Assembly: GCF_024810105.1 (NCBI RefSeq)
Contig: NZ_JANUDX010000003.1
Location: forward strand, 62,001 to 126,000
Source of the DNA: Stenotrophomonas sp. BIGb0135
GTDB lineage: Bacteria; Pseudomonadota; Gammaproteobacteria; Xanthomonadales; Xanthomonadaceae
Direction of reading: 5' to 3'
Length of the DNA stretch: 64,000 nt
A program made the translations under genes and the position numbers. The first letter of the stretch is position 1. Each line of letters begins with the position of its first letter. Shown piece by piece: positions 1 through 7,932 of this stretch. The notes under the pieces are model-generated. The model did no database searches. It saw only the letters and a program-made list of their open reading frames with translations, and had not been told where the DNA came from.

Positions 1-519
1 CACCCCGGAGGTATGCGTGCGCAGCAGGCGGCCATCGCCGAAATAGAAGGTGTCGTGCATCGCGCGCGCCGGGTGGTGCGGCGGGAAATTCAGGGCTTCG
101 AAGTTGTGCCAGTCATCTTCGATTTCCGGGCCTTCGGAGAGCTCGTAACCGAGCCGCCCGAAGATCTCGGTGATGCGCTCCAGGGTACGGGTGACCGGGT
201 GCAGGCCAGCGCGATCGGCGCGACGCCCCGGCAGGGTGATGTCGATCGCTTCGGCGGCCAGGCGTGCGTCCAGGGCAGCGTCGTCCAGCACGGCCTTGCG
301 GTCGGCCAGCGCGGTGGTCAGCGCGTCGCGGGAGCGGTTGATGGCTTCGCCGGCGGCCTTGCGCTCATCGGCCGGCAATGCGCCGAGCTGCTTGAGCTGG
401 GCGGTGATGCTGCCGTTCTTGCCCAACAGGGCCACGCGCAGGGCTTCCAGCGCGTCGGGGCTGCTGGCGGCGGCCACGTCGGCCAGTGCCTGGGTGGTCA
501 GGGATTGGATGTCACTCAT
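1..519 (-). CDS. pheS: Phenylalanine--tRNA ligase alpha subunit, N-terminal part (partial)
   Basis: Catalytic alpha subunit of the cytoplasmic alpha2beta2 phenylalanyl-tRNA synthetase, which charges tRNA-Phe. The first 173 codons are present; the gene runs off the left edge. Visible are the N-terminal coiled-coil tRNA-binding arm (residues 1-90, [15 protein letters not shown]...) and the start of the class II core, with the family signature [16 protein letters not shown] followed by LLRTHTS near residues 148-172. It is the last visible gene of thrS-infC-rpmI-rplT-pheS, separated from rplT by about 195 nt that contain a strong hairpin/terminator, so its expression may be set by partial termination. 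The ATG at 517-519 has only a weak, distant GAGG upstream. pheT presumably follows outside the window. Confidence 0.96.
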   Translation of the reverse strand, partial: MSDIQSLTTQALADVAAASSPDALEALRVALLGKNGSITAQLKQLGALPADERKAAGEAINRSRDALTTALADRKAVLDDAALDARLAAEAIDITLPGRRADRAGLHPVTRTLERITEIFGRLGYELSEGPEIEDDWHNFEALNFPPHHPARAMHDTFYFGDGRLLRTHTSGV

Positions 520-621
520 GGATAGCCGGAGCCTCGCGTCGGTATGCCATCGCGATGCGCGTCGGGCCGACCCCCGTCGCCACCGCTGTCGATCGATGGC
601 ACCGGGAGGGCCACCGCCAAC

Positions 622-659
622 ACAAAAAAGAATGGGGAAGGACTTGCGCCCTTCCCCAT
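622..659 (-). terminator. Hairpin plus U-run between rplT and pheS
   Basis: Read on the minus strand, ATGGGGAAGG pairs perfectly with CCTTCCCCAT (10 bp, 8-nt loop) and is followed by TCTTTTTTG. This is a canonical intrinsic terminator in the leader of pheS. It probably terminates part of the ribosomal-protein transcripts. I found no Phe-rich leader peptide like E. coli pheM between rplT and the hairpin, so classical Phe attenuation is not supported. Confidence 0.85.
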
Positions 660-714
660 GCATTTGCCTTACCCACAGCCGTTGCGCGTGAACGGCAACG
701 GCAGGGGAATGGAC

Positions 715-1074
715 TTATGCCGCCAGTGCGCCCTTGGCCTTCTCGGCCAGTGCAGCAAAACCAGCTGCGTCGTGCACGGCGATGTCAGCCAGAACCTTAC
801 GGTCCAGGGTGATGCCGGACTTGAGCAGGCCGTTCATGAAACGGCTGTAGCTCAGGCCGTTGATGCGGGCAGCCGCGTTGATGCGGGTGATCCACAGCGA
901 ACGGAAATTGCGCTTCTTCTGCTTACGACCGATGTAGGCGTACTGCTGCGCCTTGATCACGGCCTGCTTGGCAACGCGGAAGACCTTGCGGCGAGCGTTG
1001 TAATAACCCTTAGCCAGGGTCAGGATTTTCTTGTGGCGGCGACGCGCCTGTACGCCACGCTTTACTCGTGCCAT
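715..1074 (-). CDS. rplT: 50S ribosomal protein L20
   Basis: Early-assembly protein of the large ribosomal subunit that binds 23S rRNA; in other bacteria it also represses its own operon by binding leader mRNA. 119 residues, the usual length, starting [16 protein letters not shown], with a long basic N-terminal extension and the compact C-terminal RNA-binding domain (residues 60-119). It lies 10 nt downstream of rpmI in the order infC-rpmI-rplT that is standard in bacteria. The ATG at 1072-1074 needs no alternative. Confidence 0.98.
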   Translation of the reverse strand: MARVKRGVQARRRHKKILTLAKGYYNARRKVFRVAKQAVIKAQQYAYIGRKQKKRNFRSLWITRINAAARINGLSYSRFMNGLLKSGITLDRKVLADIAVHDAAGFAALAEKAKGALAA

Positions 1075-1084
1075 GGGTCAGTCC

Positions 1085-1282
1085 TCAGAGGTAGGGAAGC
1101 ATACGGTTCAAACGGCCTGCGTCTTCTGCACGAACATGGTTCGTCTGACGCAGATTGCGCTTCCGCTTGGTCGACTTCTTCGTGAGGATGTGGCTACGGT
1201 TGGCATGGCCAGCCTTGAACTTGCCGGAGGCGGTCTTGCGGAAACGCTTGGCCGCCGCCCGGTTGGTCTTGATCTTGGGCAT
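1085..1282 (-). CDS. rpmI: 50S ribosomal protein L35
   Basis: Small basic protein of the large ribosomal subunit, 65 residues ([20 protein letters not shown]...), the normal family length. The start is supported by an AAGGA Shine-Dalgarno seven nt before the ATG. A 441-nt leader separates it from infC, and a nested hairpin lies just before the ribosome binding site. In enterobacteria L20 represses rpmI translation; the structured leader would fit a similar control, but that is inference. Co-transcribed with rplT. Confidence 0.98.
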   Translation of the reverse strand: MPKIKTNRAAAKRFRKTASGKFKAGHANRSHILTKKSTKRKRNLRQTNHVRAEDAGRLNRMLPYL

Positions 1283-1723
1283 TGCAATGTCCTTGATGAT
1301 GTTTTGTCACTGACCAGGGCGGTGGCATTGCCACACTTTCCGTCCGTGCCCTTGCCTGCTTGTAAGCCCGGGATCCCCGATGGGAACCAGGCCGGTCCTG
1401 TTGCCATTGAAACAGCGTGCCTTTATGGGGCGGGAAACCGTTCAAAACAGCACCCCCGCAAAACGGGGCCGCCCATTATGCCCGTGAAGCCGGGCAGTTG
1501 CAAACGCTTGATTGGGCGGCGGTTTGCCGGCGCCGGCAGGCGTGGAACGCCGACCGTACAGGCCGCAGGGGGAGTGCGACCACGGCAAACGGCAGCAGGC
1601 GCCTGAAAAGGCGCCCCTGCCTTGTGACGCGAATCTGAAGCACACGACGCCGGCGGCGCCGGCAGCCGGGCATGGCCCGGCGCTGCGCCCGCCCCGCCCG
1701 TTCGGGCCGGGGCCGAGGGTCGG
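1283..1723 (-). other. Long rpmI leader (441 nt) without a gene
   Basis: No plausible coding sequence on either strand. On the minus strand it holds several GC-rich hairpins: GCCGGGCCATGCCCGGC-like around 1662-1682, GGCGCC/GGCGCC near 1598-1614, and CCCCG/CGGGG near 1454-1468 with only a weak T-rich tail. Closest to rpmI is a nested structure at 1316-1352, in which AGGGC/GCCCT encloses GTGGC-AAT-GCCAC. It is probably an untranslated operon leader; no promoter was identified with confidence. Confidence 0.5.
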
Positions 1724-2248
1724 TTACTTCTTCTTCGGCGCGATCATCATCACCATCTGCCGGCCTTCGAGGCGCGGACGGGACTCGATCACGATGTCCT
1801 CGCCCAGATCACCCTCGATCCGGTTGGCCATCTCGCGACCCAGTTCCTGATGGCTCATTTCACGGCCACGGAAGCGGATGTTGACCTTGATCTTGTCGCC
1901 CTCTTCCAGGAAACCGCGCATCTTGCGCAGCTTGATCTGGTAGTCGCCTTCATCGGTGACCGGGCGGAACTTCACTTCCTTGATCTCGACCTGCTTGGTC
2001 TTCTTCTTGGCCTCGTTGGCCTTCTTCTGCGCTTCGAACTTGAACTTGCCGAAGTCCATGATCTTGCACACCGGCGGATCAGCCTGCGGCTGAATCTCGA
2101 CCAGGTCCAGACCTTCGTCTTCGGCCATCGACAGCGCTTCGTCACGCGTCAACACGCCAATCATTTCTCCGTCACTGCCGATCACGCGGACGCGCGGCAC
2201 CCGGATTTCCTGATTCTTGCGGTTCTGTTTGTTGTCAGGGGTACTGAT
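1724..2248 (-). CDS. infC: Translation initiation factor IF-3, probable AUC start
   Basis: IF-3 binds the 30S subunit, prevents subunit joining and checks the start codon and initiator tRNA. Domains: N-domain about residues 10-80 ([13 protein letters not shown]...), lysine-rich linker ([12 protein letters not shown]), C-domain about 90-174 ending [13 protein letters not shown]. No in-frame ATG precedes the conserved N-terminus. The best start is AUC at 2246-2248 (protein 174 aa beginning (M)[13 protein letters not shown]), with GGGAG about eight nt upstream; the only alternative is a TTG eight codons earlier. A non-AUG start (AUU in E. coli) is a known autoregulatory device of infC. It lies 63 nt downstream of thrS. 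Confidence 0.95.
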   Translation of the reverse strand: MSTPDNKQNRKNQEIRVPRVRVIGSDGEMIGVLTRDEALSMAEDEGLDLVEIQPQADPPVCKIMDFGKFKFEAQKKANEAKKKTKQVEIKEVKFRPVTDEGDYQIKLRKMRGFLEEGDKIKVNIRFRGREMSHQELGREMANRIEGDLGEDIVIESRPRLEGRQMVMMIAPKKK

Positions 2249-2311
2249 ATTGCAATCTCCCAGAGGAATCAAACCGGCCCAGAGCGGATCATCCGCAGGG
2301 CCGGGACTTTC

Positions 2312-4216
2312 TTACACGGACTGTTCTGCCTGCAACCGCTCGATGAAGGCCTGGACGGACATGCTGCCCAGATCTTCGCCCGAGCGCGTACGCACGGCCA
2401 CGGCGCCATTTTCCTTCTCACGGTCGCCGACCACCAGCAGGTACGGGACCCGCTGCAGCGTATGCTCGCGAATCTTATATCCGATCTTCTCGTTGCGCAA
2501 ATCGGCATTTACCCGGAAGCCTTGATCTGCAAGGGTTTTCCGGACTTCGTTCACGTATTCAGCCTGCGCATCGGTGATATTGGCCACCACCACCTGGGTC
2601 GGAGCCAGCCAGGACGGGAAGGACCCGGCGTGGTGCTCGATCAGGATGCCGATGAAACGCTCCATCGAGCCGACGATGGCCCGGTGCAGCATGACCGGGT
2701 GCTTCTTCTGGCTGTTTTCGTCCACGTACTCGGCGCCGAGGCGGCCGGGCATCATGAAGTCGACCTGCATCGTGCCCAGCTGCCAGGTACGGCCGATGGC
2801 GTCCTTGAGGTGGTACTCGATCTTCGGGCCATAGAAGGCGCCCTCGCCCGGCAGCTCCTGCCATTCCACGCCACAGCTGCCCAGCGCCGAGCGCAGCGCG
2901 CCCTCGGCCTTGTCCCAGGTGGCGTCATCGCCGAGGCGCTTTTCCGGGCGCAGCGCGATCTTGATCTGGATGTCCTCGAAGCCGAAGGTCGTGTAGACCG
3001 CCAGCGCCTGCTGGTGGAAAGCGGTCACTTCGGCCTCGATCTGCGACTCGGTGCAGAACACATGGCCGTCGTCCTGGGTGAAGCCGCGCACGCGCAGGAT
3101 GCCGTGCAGCGCGCCGGACGGCTCGTTGCGGTGGCACGAACCGAATTCGCCATAGCGGATCGGCAGATCGCGGTAGCTGTGCAGGCCCTGGTTGAACACC
3201 TGGATGTGGCCCGGGCAGTTCATCGGCTTGACCGCGTAGGTGCGCTTCTCCGACTCGGTGAAGAACATGTTTTCCTGGTAGTTGTCCCAGTGGCCGGACT
3301 TCTGCCACAGCGACACGTCCAGGATCTGCGGGCAGCGCACCTCGCCGTAACCGCTGTCACGGTAGACGCGGCGCATGTGCTGCTCGACCACCTGCCACAG
3401 CGCCCAGCCCTTCGGGTGCCAGAACACCAGGCCCGGGGCCTCTTCCTGCAGGTGGAACAGCTCCTGCTGCTTGCCGATGCGGCGGTGGTCGCGCATTTCG
3501 GCTTCTTCGATGCGCTTGATGTAGGCCTCGAGCTGCTTCTTGTCGGCCCAGGCGGTGCCGTAGATGCGCTGCAGCTGCTCGTTCTTGGCATCACCGCGCC
3601 AGTACGCGCCGGAAATGCGGGTCAGCTTGAAGGCCTTCAGGAAGCGCGTGTTGGGCACGTGCGGGCCGCGGCACATGTCCACGTATTCCTGGTGGTAATA
3701 CATGCCCATGGCCTGGATGTCCGGGGACATGTCCTCGATCAGGCGCAGCTTGTAGTCTTCGCCACGCGCCTTGAAGATCTCGATGACCTCCGCGCGCGGG
3801 GTGACCTTCTTGATGACGTCGTAGTCCTGCGCGATCAGCTCGCCCATGCGCTTCTCGATGGCGGCCATGTCCTCGGGCGTGAACGGACGCTCGGAGTAGA
3901 TGTCGTAGTAGAAGCCTTCGGCGATGACCGGGCCGATCACCATCTTGACGTCCGGGTACAGCTGCTTGACCGCATGGCCGACCAGGTGGGCGCTGGAGTG
4001 GCGGATGATCTCCACGCCCTCCTCGTCCTTGGCGGTGATGATGCGCAGGCGGGCATCACGGTCGATCACGTCGCTGGCATCGACCAGCACGCCATCCACC
4101 GAACCGGCGATGGTGGCCTTGGCCAGGCCGGCGCCGATCGACTGGGCGACGTCCATGACACTGACGGGGTGTTCGAATTCACGGCGGCTGCCGTCGGGGA
4201 GCGTGATCGCGATCAT
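2312..4216 (-). CDS. thrS: Threonine--tRNA ligase
   Basis: Class II synthetase that charges tRNA-Thr and edits Ser-tRNA-Thr. 634 aa, the usual size. In order: TGS domain (1-62, [15 protein letters not shown]), editing domain with [10 protein letters not shown] (about 75-85), catalytic core with the zinc ligand Cys in MNCPGH, class II motif 2 ([15 protein letters not shown]) and motif 3 ([13 protein letters not shown]), and C-terminal anticodon-binding domain (about 530-634). The ATG at 4214-4216 gives the conserved TGS N-terminus; the frame stays open upstream but that part is not protein-like. First gene of the translation operon, with a possible attenuator in its leader. Confidence 0.98.
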   Translation of the reverse strand: MIAITLPDGSRREFEHPVSVMDVAQSIGAGLAKATIAGSVDGVLVDASDVIDRDARLRIITAKDEEGVEIIRHSSAHLVGHAVKQLYPDVKMVIGPVIAEGFYYDIYSERPFTPEDMAAIEKRMGELIAQDYDVIKKVTPRAEVIEIFKARGEDYKLRLIEDMSPDIQAMGMYYHQEYVDMCRGPHVPNTRFLKAFKLTRISGAYWRGDAKNEQLQRIYGTAWADKKQLEAYIKRIEEAEMRDHRRIGKQQELFHLQEEAPGLVFWHPKGWALWQVVEQHMRRVYRDSGYGEVRCPQILDVSLWQKSGHWDNYQENMFFTESEKRTYAVKPMNCPGHIQVFNQGLHSYRDLPIRYGEFGSCHRNEPSGALHGILRVRGFTQDDGHVFCTESQIEAEVTAFHQQALAVYTTFGFEDIQIKIALRPEKRLGDDATWDKAEGALRSALGSCGVEWQELPGEGAFYGPKIEYHLKDAIGRTWQLGTMQVDFMMPGRLGAEYVDENSQKKHPVMLHRAIVGSMERFIGILIEHHAGSFPSWLAPTQVVVANITDAQAEYVNEVRKTLADQGFRVNADLRNEKIGYKIREHTLQRVPYLLVVGDREKENGAVAVRTRSGEDLGSMSVQAFIERLQAEQSV

Positions 4217-4302
4217 GACTGGGCTTTTTCTGGTGGGCCTGCAGCGCAGGCCGGGGAGACGAATGCGGGAAGGTGGGCAATGGCGACAGGCGGGCCGGCC
4301 AT

Positions 4303-4326
4303 AAAAAAAGCGCCACGAAGGCGCCT
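4303..4326 (-). terminator. Attenuator-like terminator in thrS leader
   Basis: Minus-strand reading gives AGGCGCC-TTCGT-GGCGCTT followed directly by seven T, an intrinsic terminator about 87 nt before the thrS start and about 20 nt after a short ORF with two Thr codons. A terminator inside a synthetase leader is most simply an attenuator. It could instead end a transcript from further upstream, but no gene on this strand lies there. Confidence 0.75.
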
Positions 4327-4347
4327 GCAAGGGGCCGTCGGGAGCGT

Positions 4348-4374
4348 TCAGCGGTGGGCGATGGTAGTGCTCAT
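4348..4374 (-). CDS. Candidate thrS leader peptide MSTTIAHR
   Basis: An eight-codon ORF (Met-Ser-Thr-Thr-Ile-Ala-His-Arg, then TGA) ends about 20 nt before the terminator hairpin in the thrS leader. Two consecutive Thr codons (ACT ACC) are what attenuation of threonyl-tRNA synthetase by charged tRNA-Thr would require. Against it: no clear Shine-Dalgarno sequence precedes the ATG, and I could not assign a convincing antiterminator, although GCGCC-rich segments near 4395-4415 could pair with the terminator arm. Regulatory role inferred only. Confidence 0.4.
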   Translation of the reverse strand: MSTTIAHR

Positions 4375-4613
4375 GTCGCACGCTGGACCGGCGCTGGGCG
4401 CGGGCCACCTTGTTGCCTGAAGGGTGTTGCCGTCGATCTTAAACCAAGCCCGGTTTTTTTGCTGCCATCGGCACGCCCGGCCTGCATCTGAACGGGGCCG
4501 TGTGGCAGACCAAAACCGCAATGATTACCATGCGCAGCACGCCGTGCGACGCCCGGCGGAGCTTTCTCCCAAGGACCTGCGATGGTTTCCGCCTTGCCTT
4601 CGATGTGCGCCCC

Positions 4614-4913
4614 GTGCTGAACGGCGCGACCCTGGCCCTGCTGTACTGCGGCGTCGCCGGCGCCGCGTCGGCGTTCTCGGCGCTGGCCTTCTATGCCGCC
4701 TCGCCCCATTGCCGCTGGCCGCGGCTGCGCCGTGCCGGGCGCCTGGGCCGGCAGATCGGGCTGGTCGCGGCGGCAACCTCGCTATGGCTGTGGATGGGCC
4801 AGCTCGGCCTGGCCACCGGGCTGTGCGTGACCCTCGCCGGGTGGATGCTGACCGCGCTGGTGCTGCCCTACCTGGCCGCCTGGACGCGCCCCGAACGTGA
4901 GGCGCGGCGCTGA
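4614..4913 (+). CDS. DUF3325-type small membrane protein (iron-uptake cluster)
   Basis: Small hydrophobic inner-membrane protein with three predicted membrane segments (LALLYCGVAGAASAFSALAF, IGLVAAATSLWLWMG, TGLCVTLAGWMLTALVLPYL). Its position before a DUF3649-like protein and a PepSY-TM protein matches clusters linked to siderophore receptors in gammaproteobacteria; no biochemical role is established. From the GTG at 4614 it is 99 aa, the usual family length. ATGs at 4521 and 4530 are in frame but would add an Arg-rich stretch unlike the family. The stop overlaps the next ATG (ATGA-type coupling). Divergent from thrS. Confidence 0.7.
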   Translation: MLNGATLALLYCGVAGAASAFSALAFYAASPHCRWPRLRRAGRLGRQIGLVAAATSLWLWMGQLGLATGLCVTLAGWMLTALVLPYLAAWTRPEREARR

Positions 4914-5176
4914 TGTGGGCACGTGCAATGGCCGGCCTGCTGGCCGGTTTCTTCCTCGCCGCGGCGGTCACCGGGCTGCTCGCCTGGCTGCCGCCGGGGC
5001 CATGGCAGTCGGCGATCGTGCCGAGCCTGATTGCCTTCATCCCGGCGTGGATGCTGGCCGCGCTCTGGGCCTTCGCCTTCCGTACCGGGCTGCGCGCCTG
5101 GACCTGGCTGGGCGGCAGTGCGCTGGCCGGCTTCGCGCTGCTGTGGCTGCTGCGCGCCAACCACTGGGTGCTGTGA
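4913..5176 (+). CDS. DUF3649-type small membrane protein
   Basis: 87-residue integral membrane protein with three hydrophobic segments (AMAGLLAGFFLAAAVTGLLAW; SAIVPSLIAFIPAWMLAALWAF; LGGSALAGFALLWLL). The start overlaps the stop of the preceding gene and the stop is 10 nt before the PepSY-TM gene, so the three are translationally linked. Such proteins occur with PepSY-TM proteins in siderophore/iron uptake loci and are presumed to help with reduction or passage of ferric siderophore at the inner membrane. Family assignment is by size, topology and context; function unproven. Confidence 0.75.
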   Translation: MWARAMAGLLAGFFLAAAVTGLLAWLPPGPWQSAIVPSLIAFIPAWMLAALWAFAFRTGLRAWTWLGGSALAGFALLWLLRANHWVL

Positions 5177-5186
5177 GGGTGTCCCG

Positions 5187-6770
5187 ATGAAGTTCAGTTC
5201 ACTCACCCTGCGTACGTTCACCACCCTGCACACCTGGGTCGGCCTGGTCGCCGGCTTCGCGTTGTTCGTGGCGTTCTATGCCGGTGCGATCACCGTCTTC
5301 CACCACGACCTGCCGCTGTGGCAATCGCCGCACGCGATGGAGCAGCCGGCACAGACCCTGGAGGATGCGCAGCGGCTGCTGGACGGCGTGCTGGAACGGC
5401 ACCCGGAGGCCCGCAGGCACATCGGCATGACCTTCCCCGGCGCCGAAACGCCGCAATCGGTGGCGTACTGGCAGGACGCCAGGGGCACCTGGCTGTTCGC
5501 CTGGGCCGACCAGTACGACGGCAGCCCCACCGCGCCGCAGGCCGGGTTGGCCGAACTGGTCAACGAACTGCATTACACCCTGGGCCTGCCGGTGGCCGGG
5601 ATCTACCTGATGGGCGTGGTCAGCCTGCTGTACGGACTGGCCTTGCTGTCCGGGCTGGTGATCCACCTGCCCAAGCTGCTGGGCGACCTGTTCGCGCTGC
5701 GGCCCGGCCGCAACCTCAAGCAGATGTGGCAGGACGCGCACAACGTGATCGGCGTGCTGAGCCTGCCCTTCCACCTGTTGTTCGCGGTGACCGGCGCGCT
5801 GTTGTGCCTGGTGTTCCTGCAGATGGCCGCGCTCAATCCGCTGATCTACGACGGCAAGCTGCTGGCCGCACTGCCTGCGGCGATGGACACCGCCCCGATC
5901 CGCGCCGCCGCCGGCCAACCGGTGCGCCCAGGCAGCCTGGCGATGCTGCATGCGCGGGCGATCGCGGTGGCCAACGACCAGGGCCAGGCGCGTTTCGAGC
6001 CGGCCTACCTGAAACTGGCCAATGCCGGCGATGCCAATGCCGTGATCGAGATCACCGGCGATGGCGGCGTCTCGCTGGGGCCGCTGGGTGCGGTGGCCAT
6101 GGATGCCAATACCGGGCAGGTGCTGCACACCCAGCTGCCGGGCCGGCGCGATGCCAACCACGCCACCCTCGCCGCGGCCTATGCACTGCATTTCGGCGAG
6201 TACGGCAACGGGCTGGTGCCCTGGCTGTACTTCGCGCTGGGGCTGGGCGGCGCGTTCCTGTTCTACTCGGGCAACCTGCTGTGGATCGAGTCGCGGCGCA
6301 AGCGTCGCCAGCAGGAGCAGGGACGCGCGCAGGTCAACATGGCGCGGGCCACCGTGGGGGTCTGCATCGGCCTGTGCGTGGCGGTGTCGGCGGCCTTCGT
6401 CAGCGTGCAGTTGCTGGAGCACCTGGCCCCGGCCCAGGCCGACGCCGGCATGCGCTGGACCTGTTTCCTGGTCTGGGGCGGCTGCGCCCTGTGGGCCGCG
6501 CTGCGTGCGCCGTGGCAGGCTGCACGCGAGCTGCTGTGGGCGGCGGCGATCGTCACCGCGCTGATCCCGCTGGTGCATGGGGGGATGAGCGGGCTGTGGC
6601 TGTGGACCAGCGCGCAGCGCGGCTACTGGCCGCTGTTCTGGGTGGACGGGGTCGCCCTGGCGATGGCGATCGGCTTCGCGGCGATGGCACGGGCCAGCAG
6701 CCGGCGCGCACTGCATGGCGAGCCGAACAGCGTGTGGTCGCGTCCGCGCCCCGGCAATGCCTTGTCCTGA
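5187..6770 (+). CDS. PepSY-associated transmembrane protein (putative ferric-siderophore reductase)
   Basis: 527-aa inner-membrane protein of the PepSY-TM family. The first helix follows a short N-terminus (TLHTWVGLVAGFALFVAFYAGAITVF) with a large periplasmic loop after it (about residues 45-135). A second helix pair lies at about 138-225 with the His-containing HNVIGVLSLPFHLLFAVTGAL, then a PepSY-like periplasmic region (about 225-350) with LHFGEYG, and further helices to the C-terminus. Conserved His in the helices suggest haem or metal binding. Third gene of the cluster with DUF3325 and DUF3649 proteins; the family is linked to iron release from siderophores. The ATG at 5187 follows GAGGGTGTCCCG. 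Confidence 0.9.
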   Translation: MKFSSLTLRTFTTLHTWVGLVAGFALFVAFYAGAITVFHHDLPLWQSPHAMEQPAQTLEDAQRLLDGVLERHPEARRHIGMTFPGAETPQSVAYWQDARGTWLFAWADQYDGSPTAPQAGLAELVNELHYTLGLPVAGIYLMGVVSLLYGLALLSGLVIHLPKLLGDLFALRPGRNLKQMWQDAHNVIGVLSLPFHLLFAVTGALLCLVFLQMAALNPLIYDGKLLAALPAAMDTAPIRAAAGQPVRPGSLAMLHARAIAVANDQGQARFEPAYLKLANAGDANAVIEITGDGGVSLGPLGAVAMDANTGQVLHTQLPGRRDANHATLAAAYALHFGEYGNGLVPWLYFALGLGGAFLFYSGNLLWIESRRKRRQQEQGRAQVNMARATVGVCIGLCVAVSAAFVSVQLLEHLAPAQADAGMRWTCFLVWGGCALWAALRAPWQAARELLWAAAIVTALIPLVHGGMSGLWLWTSAQRGYWPLFWVDGVALAMAIGFAAMARASSRRALHGEPNSVWSRPRPGNALS

Positions 6771-6855
6771 CAGGGCTTCAGAAACCTTCAGGCGTTCTTC
6801 CAGCACTTCAGCCGTGCCCATGGCCTAGTCGGGTTCCACCTCGAGGAGCCTGACC

Positions 6856-7932
6856 ATGCACACCCGTCCCCACCGCTGCGCCGCCCTGATCCTGTCATTG
6901 GCCGCCTGCCTGCCGCTGCCCGGCCGGGCAGCCCCCGCCACGCCCGACCCGGCCCGACTGGCCGCGCTGGAGGCGGCGATCGCCGGCAAGGACATCCAGG
7001 ACGTCACCAGCGTGCTGCTGATGGTGGACGGGCAGGTCGCCTACGAGCACTACTTCAACGGCGCCGGCCCCGAAACCCTGCATGACGTGCGCTCGGCCAG
7101 TAAAAGCGTCACCGCGATGCTGGTGGGCGCGGCCATCGGCGATGGCCACCTGCCCGGGGTGAAGGCCCGCGTTTACGACTACTTCCCCGCGTTCACCGCC
7201 ACCCACCCGGTCGACCCGCGCCTGCGCGCCACCACCCTCGAGGACCTGCTCACCATGAGCAGCCTGTGGGAGTGCGATGACGAGAATGCGTTCTCGGCCG
7301 GCAACGAAGAGCGCATGTACGTCACCGAACGCTGGCTGGACTTCGCCCTGGCGCTGCCGGTGAAGGGGTTCGCACCGTGGATGACGCGCCCGCAGGACAG
7401 CCCGCATGGCCGCGCCCATGCCTACTGCACCGCCAATGCGTTCGTGCTCGGCGCGGTGCTGGAGCGCGCCACCAGGATGCCCCTGGCCGACTACGCCGCA
7501 CAGGCGCTGGAGCGCCCGCTGGGGATCCGCGCCAGCCACTGGAACCGCTCCCCGGAAGGCATCGGCATGGGCGGTGGCGGCACGCGCTACCGCAGCCGCG
7601 ACCTGGCGCGTCTGGGTGAGCTGGTGTTGGCCGACGGCCGCTGGCAGGGCAAGGCACTGCTTCCGCCCGGCTACGTGGCGGCGATGGTCAGCGCGCAGGC
7701 CCGCGCCGGGGATGGCAGCGACTACGGGTACCAGTGGTGGGGCCTGAAGCTGCCGGTGGACGGTCGCGAAACCACGGTGTGGGCGATGTCCGGCAATGGC
7801 GGCAACTACGTGTTCGTGATCCCGGCGCGGAAGCTGGTGGCCGTGGTCACCAGCCGTGCGTACAACCGCAACTACGCCCATCCGCAGTCGCGGCGGATCC
7901 TCACCGAGTTCCTGTTGCCGGCCCTGCACTGA
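6856..7932 (+). CDS. Secreted serine hydrolase, beta-lactamase/class C PBP fold
   Basis: 358 aa. Signal peptide at residues 1-25 (hydrophobic AALILSLAACLPLP, likely cleavage after GRA), so periplasmic or exported. The catalytic SxxK is S80-A-S-K83 in RSASKSVTAML; a Tyr motif (AYCTANAFVLG) and a C-terminal SGNGGNYVF segment replace the KTG box, as in the 6-aminohexanoate-dimer hydrolase/esterase branch of the family. The substrate cannot be told from sequence. The ATG is preceded by GAGGAG about eight nt upstream. It converges on the regulator gene with a 32-nt overlap of their 3' ends. Confidence 0.88.
   Translation: MHTRPHRCAALILSLAACLPLPGRAAPATPDPARLAALEAAIAGKDIQDVTSVLLMVDGQVAYEHYFNGAGPETLHDVRSASKSVTAMLVGAAIGDGHLPGVKARVYDYFPAFTATHPVDPRLRATTLEDLLTMSSLWECDDENAFSAGNEERMYVTERWLDFALALPVKGFAPWMTRPQDSPHGRAHAYCTANAFVLGAVLERATRMPLADYAAQALERPLGIRASHWNRSPEGIGMGGGGTRYRSRDLARLGELVLADGRWQGKALLPPGYVAAMVSAQARAGDGSDYGYQWWGLKLPVDGRETTVWAMSGNGGNYVFVIPARKLVAVVTSRAYNRNYAHPQSRRILTEFLLPALH

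Noticed and set aside
465-557. 12-codon ORF ([12 protein letters not shown]) ending in the pheS start codon
   Set aside because: It contains no Phe codons and has no good RBS; translational coupling is possible but there is nothing to support it.
1850-4420. 856-codon open frame antisense to thrS and infC
   Set aside because: Mirror of strongly conserved thrS/infC on the other strand; composition follows codon bias of the real genes in a GC-rich genome. Similar long antisense frames over pnp, infB, nusA, nuo genes, glmM and the ATPase were rejected for the same reason.
4440-4461. AACC-AAGCCC-GGTT plus T-run as a plus-strand terminator
   Set aside because: The stem is only four base pairs and no plus-strand gene lies directly upstream; it may be part of the thrS promoter region instead.
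5199-6821. Frames antisense to or shifted within the PepSY-TM gene
   Set aside because: The PepSY-TM frame has membrane topology, an RBS and coupled neighbours; the alternatives are Arg/Gln/His-rich shadows.
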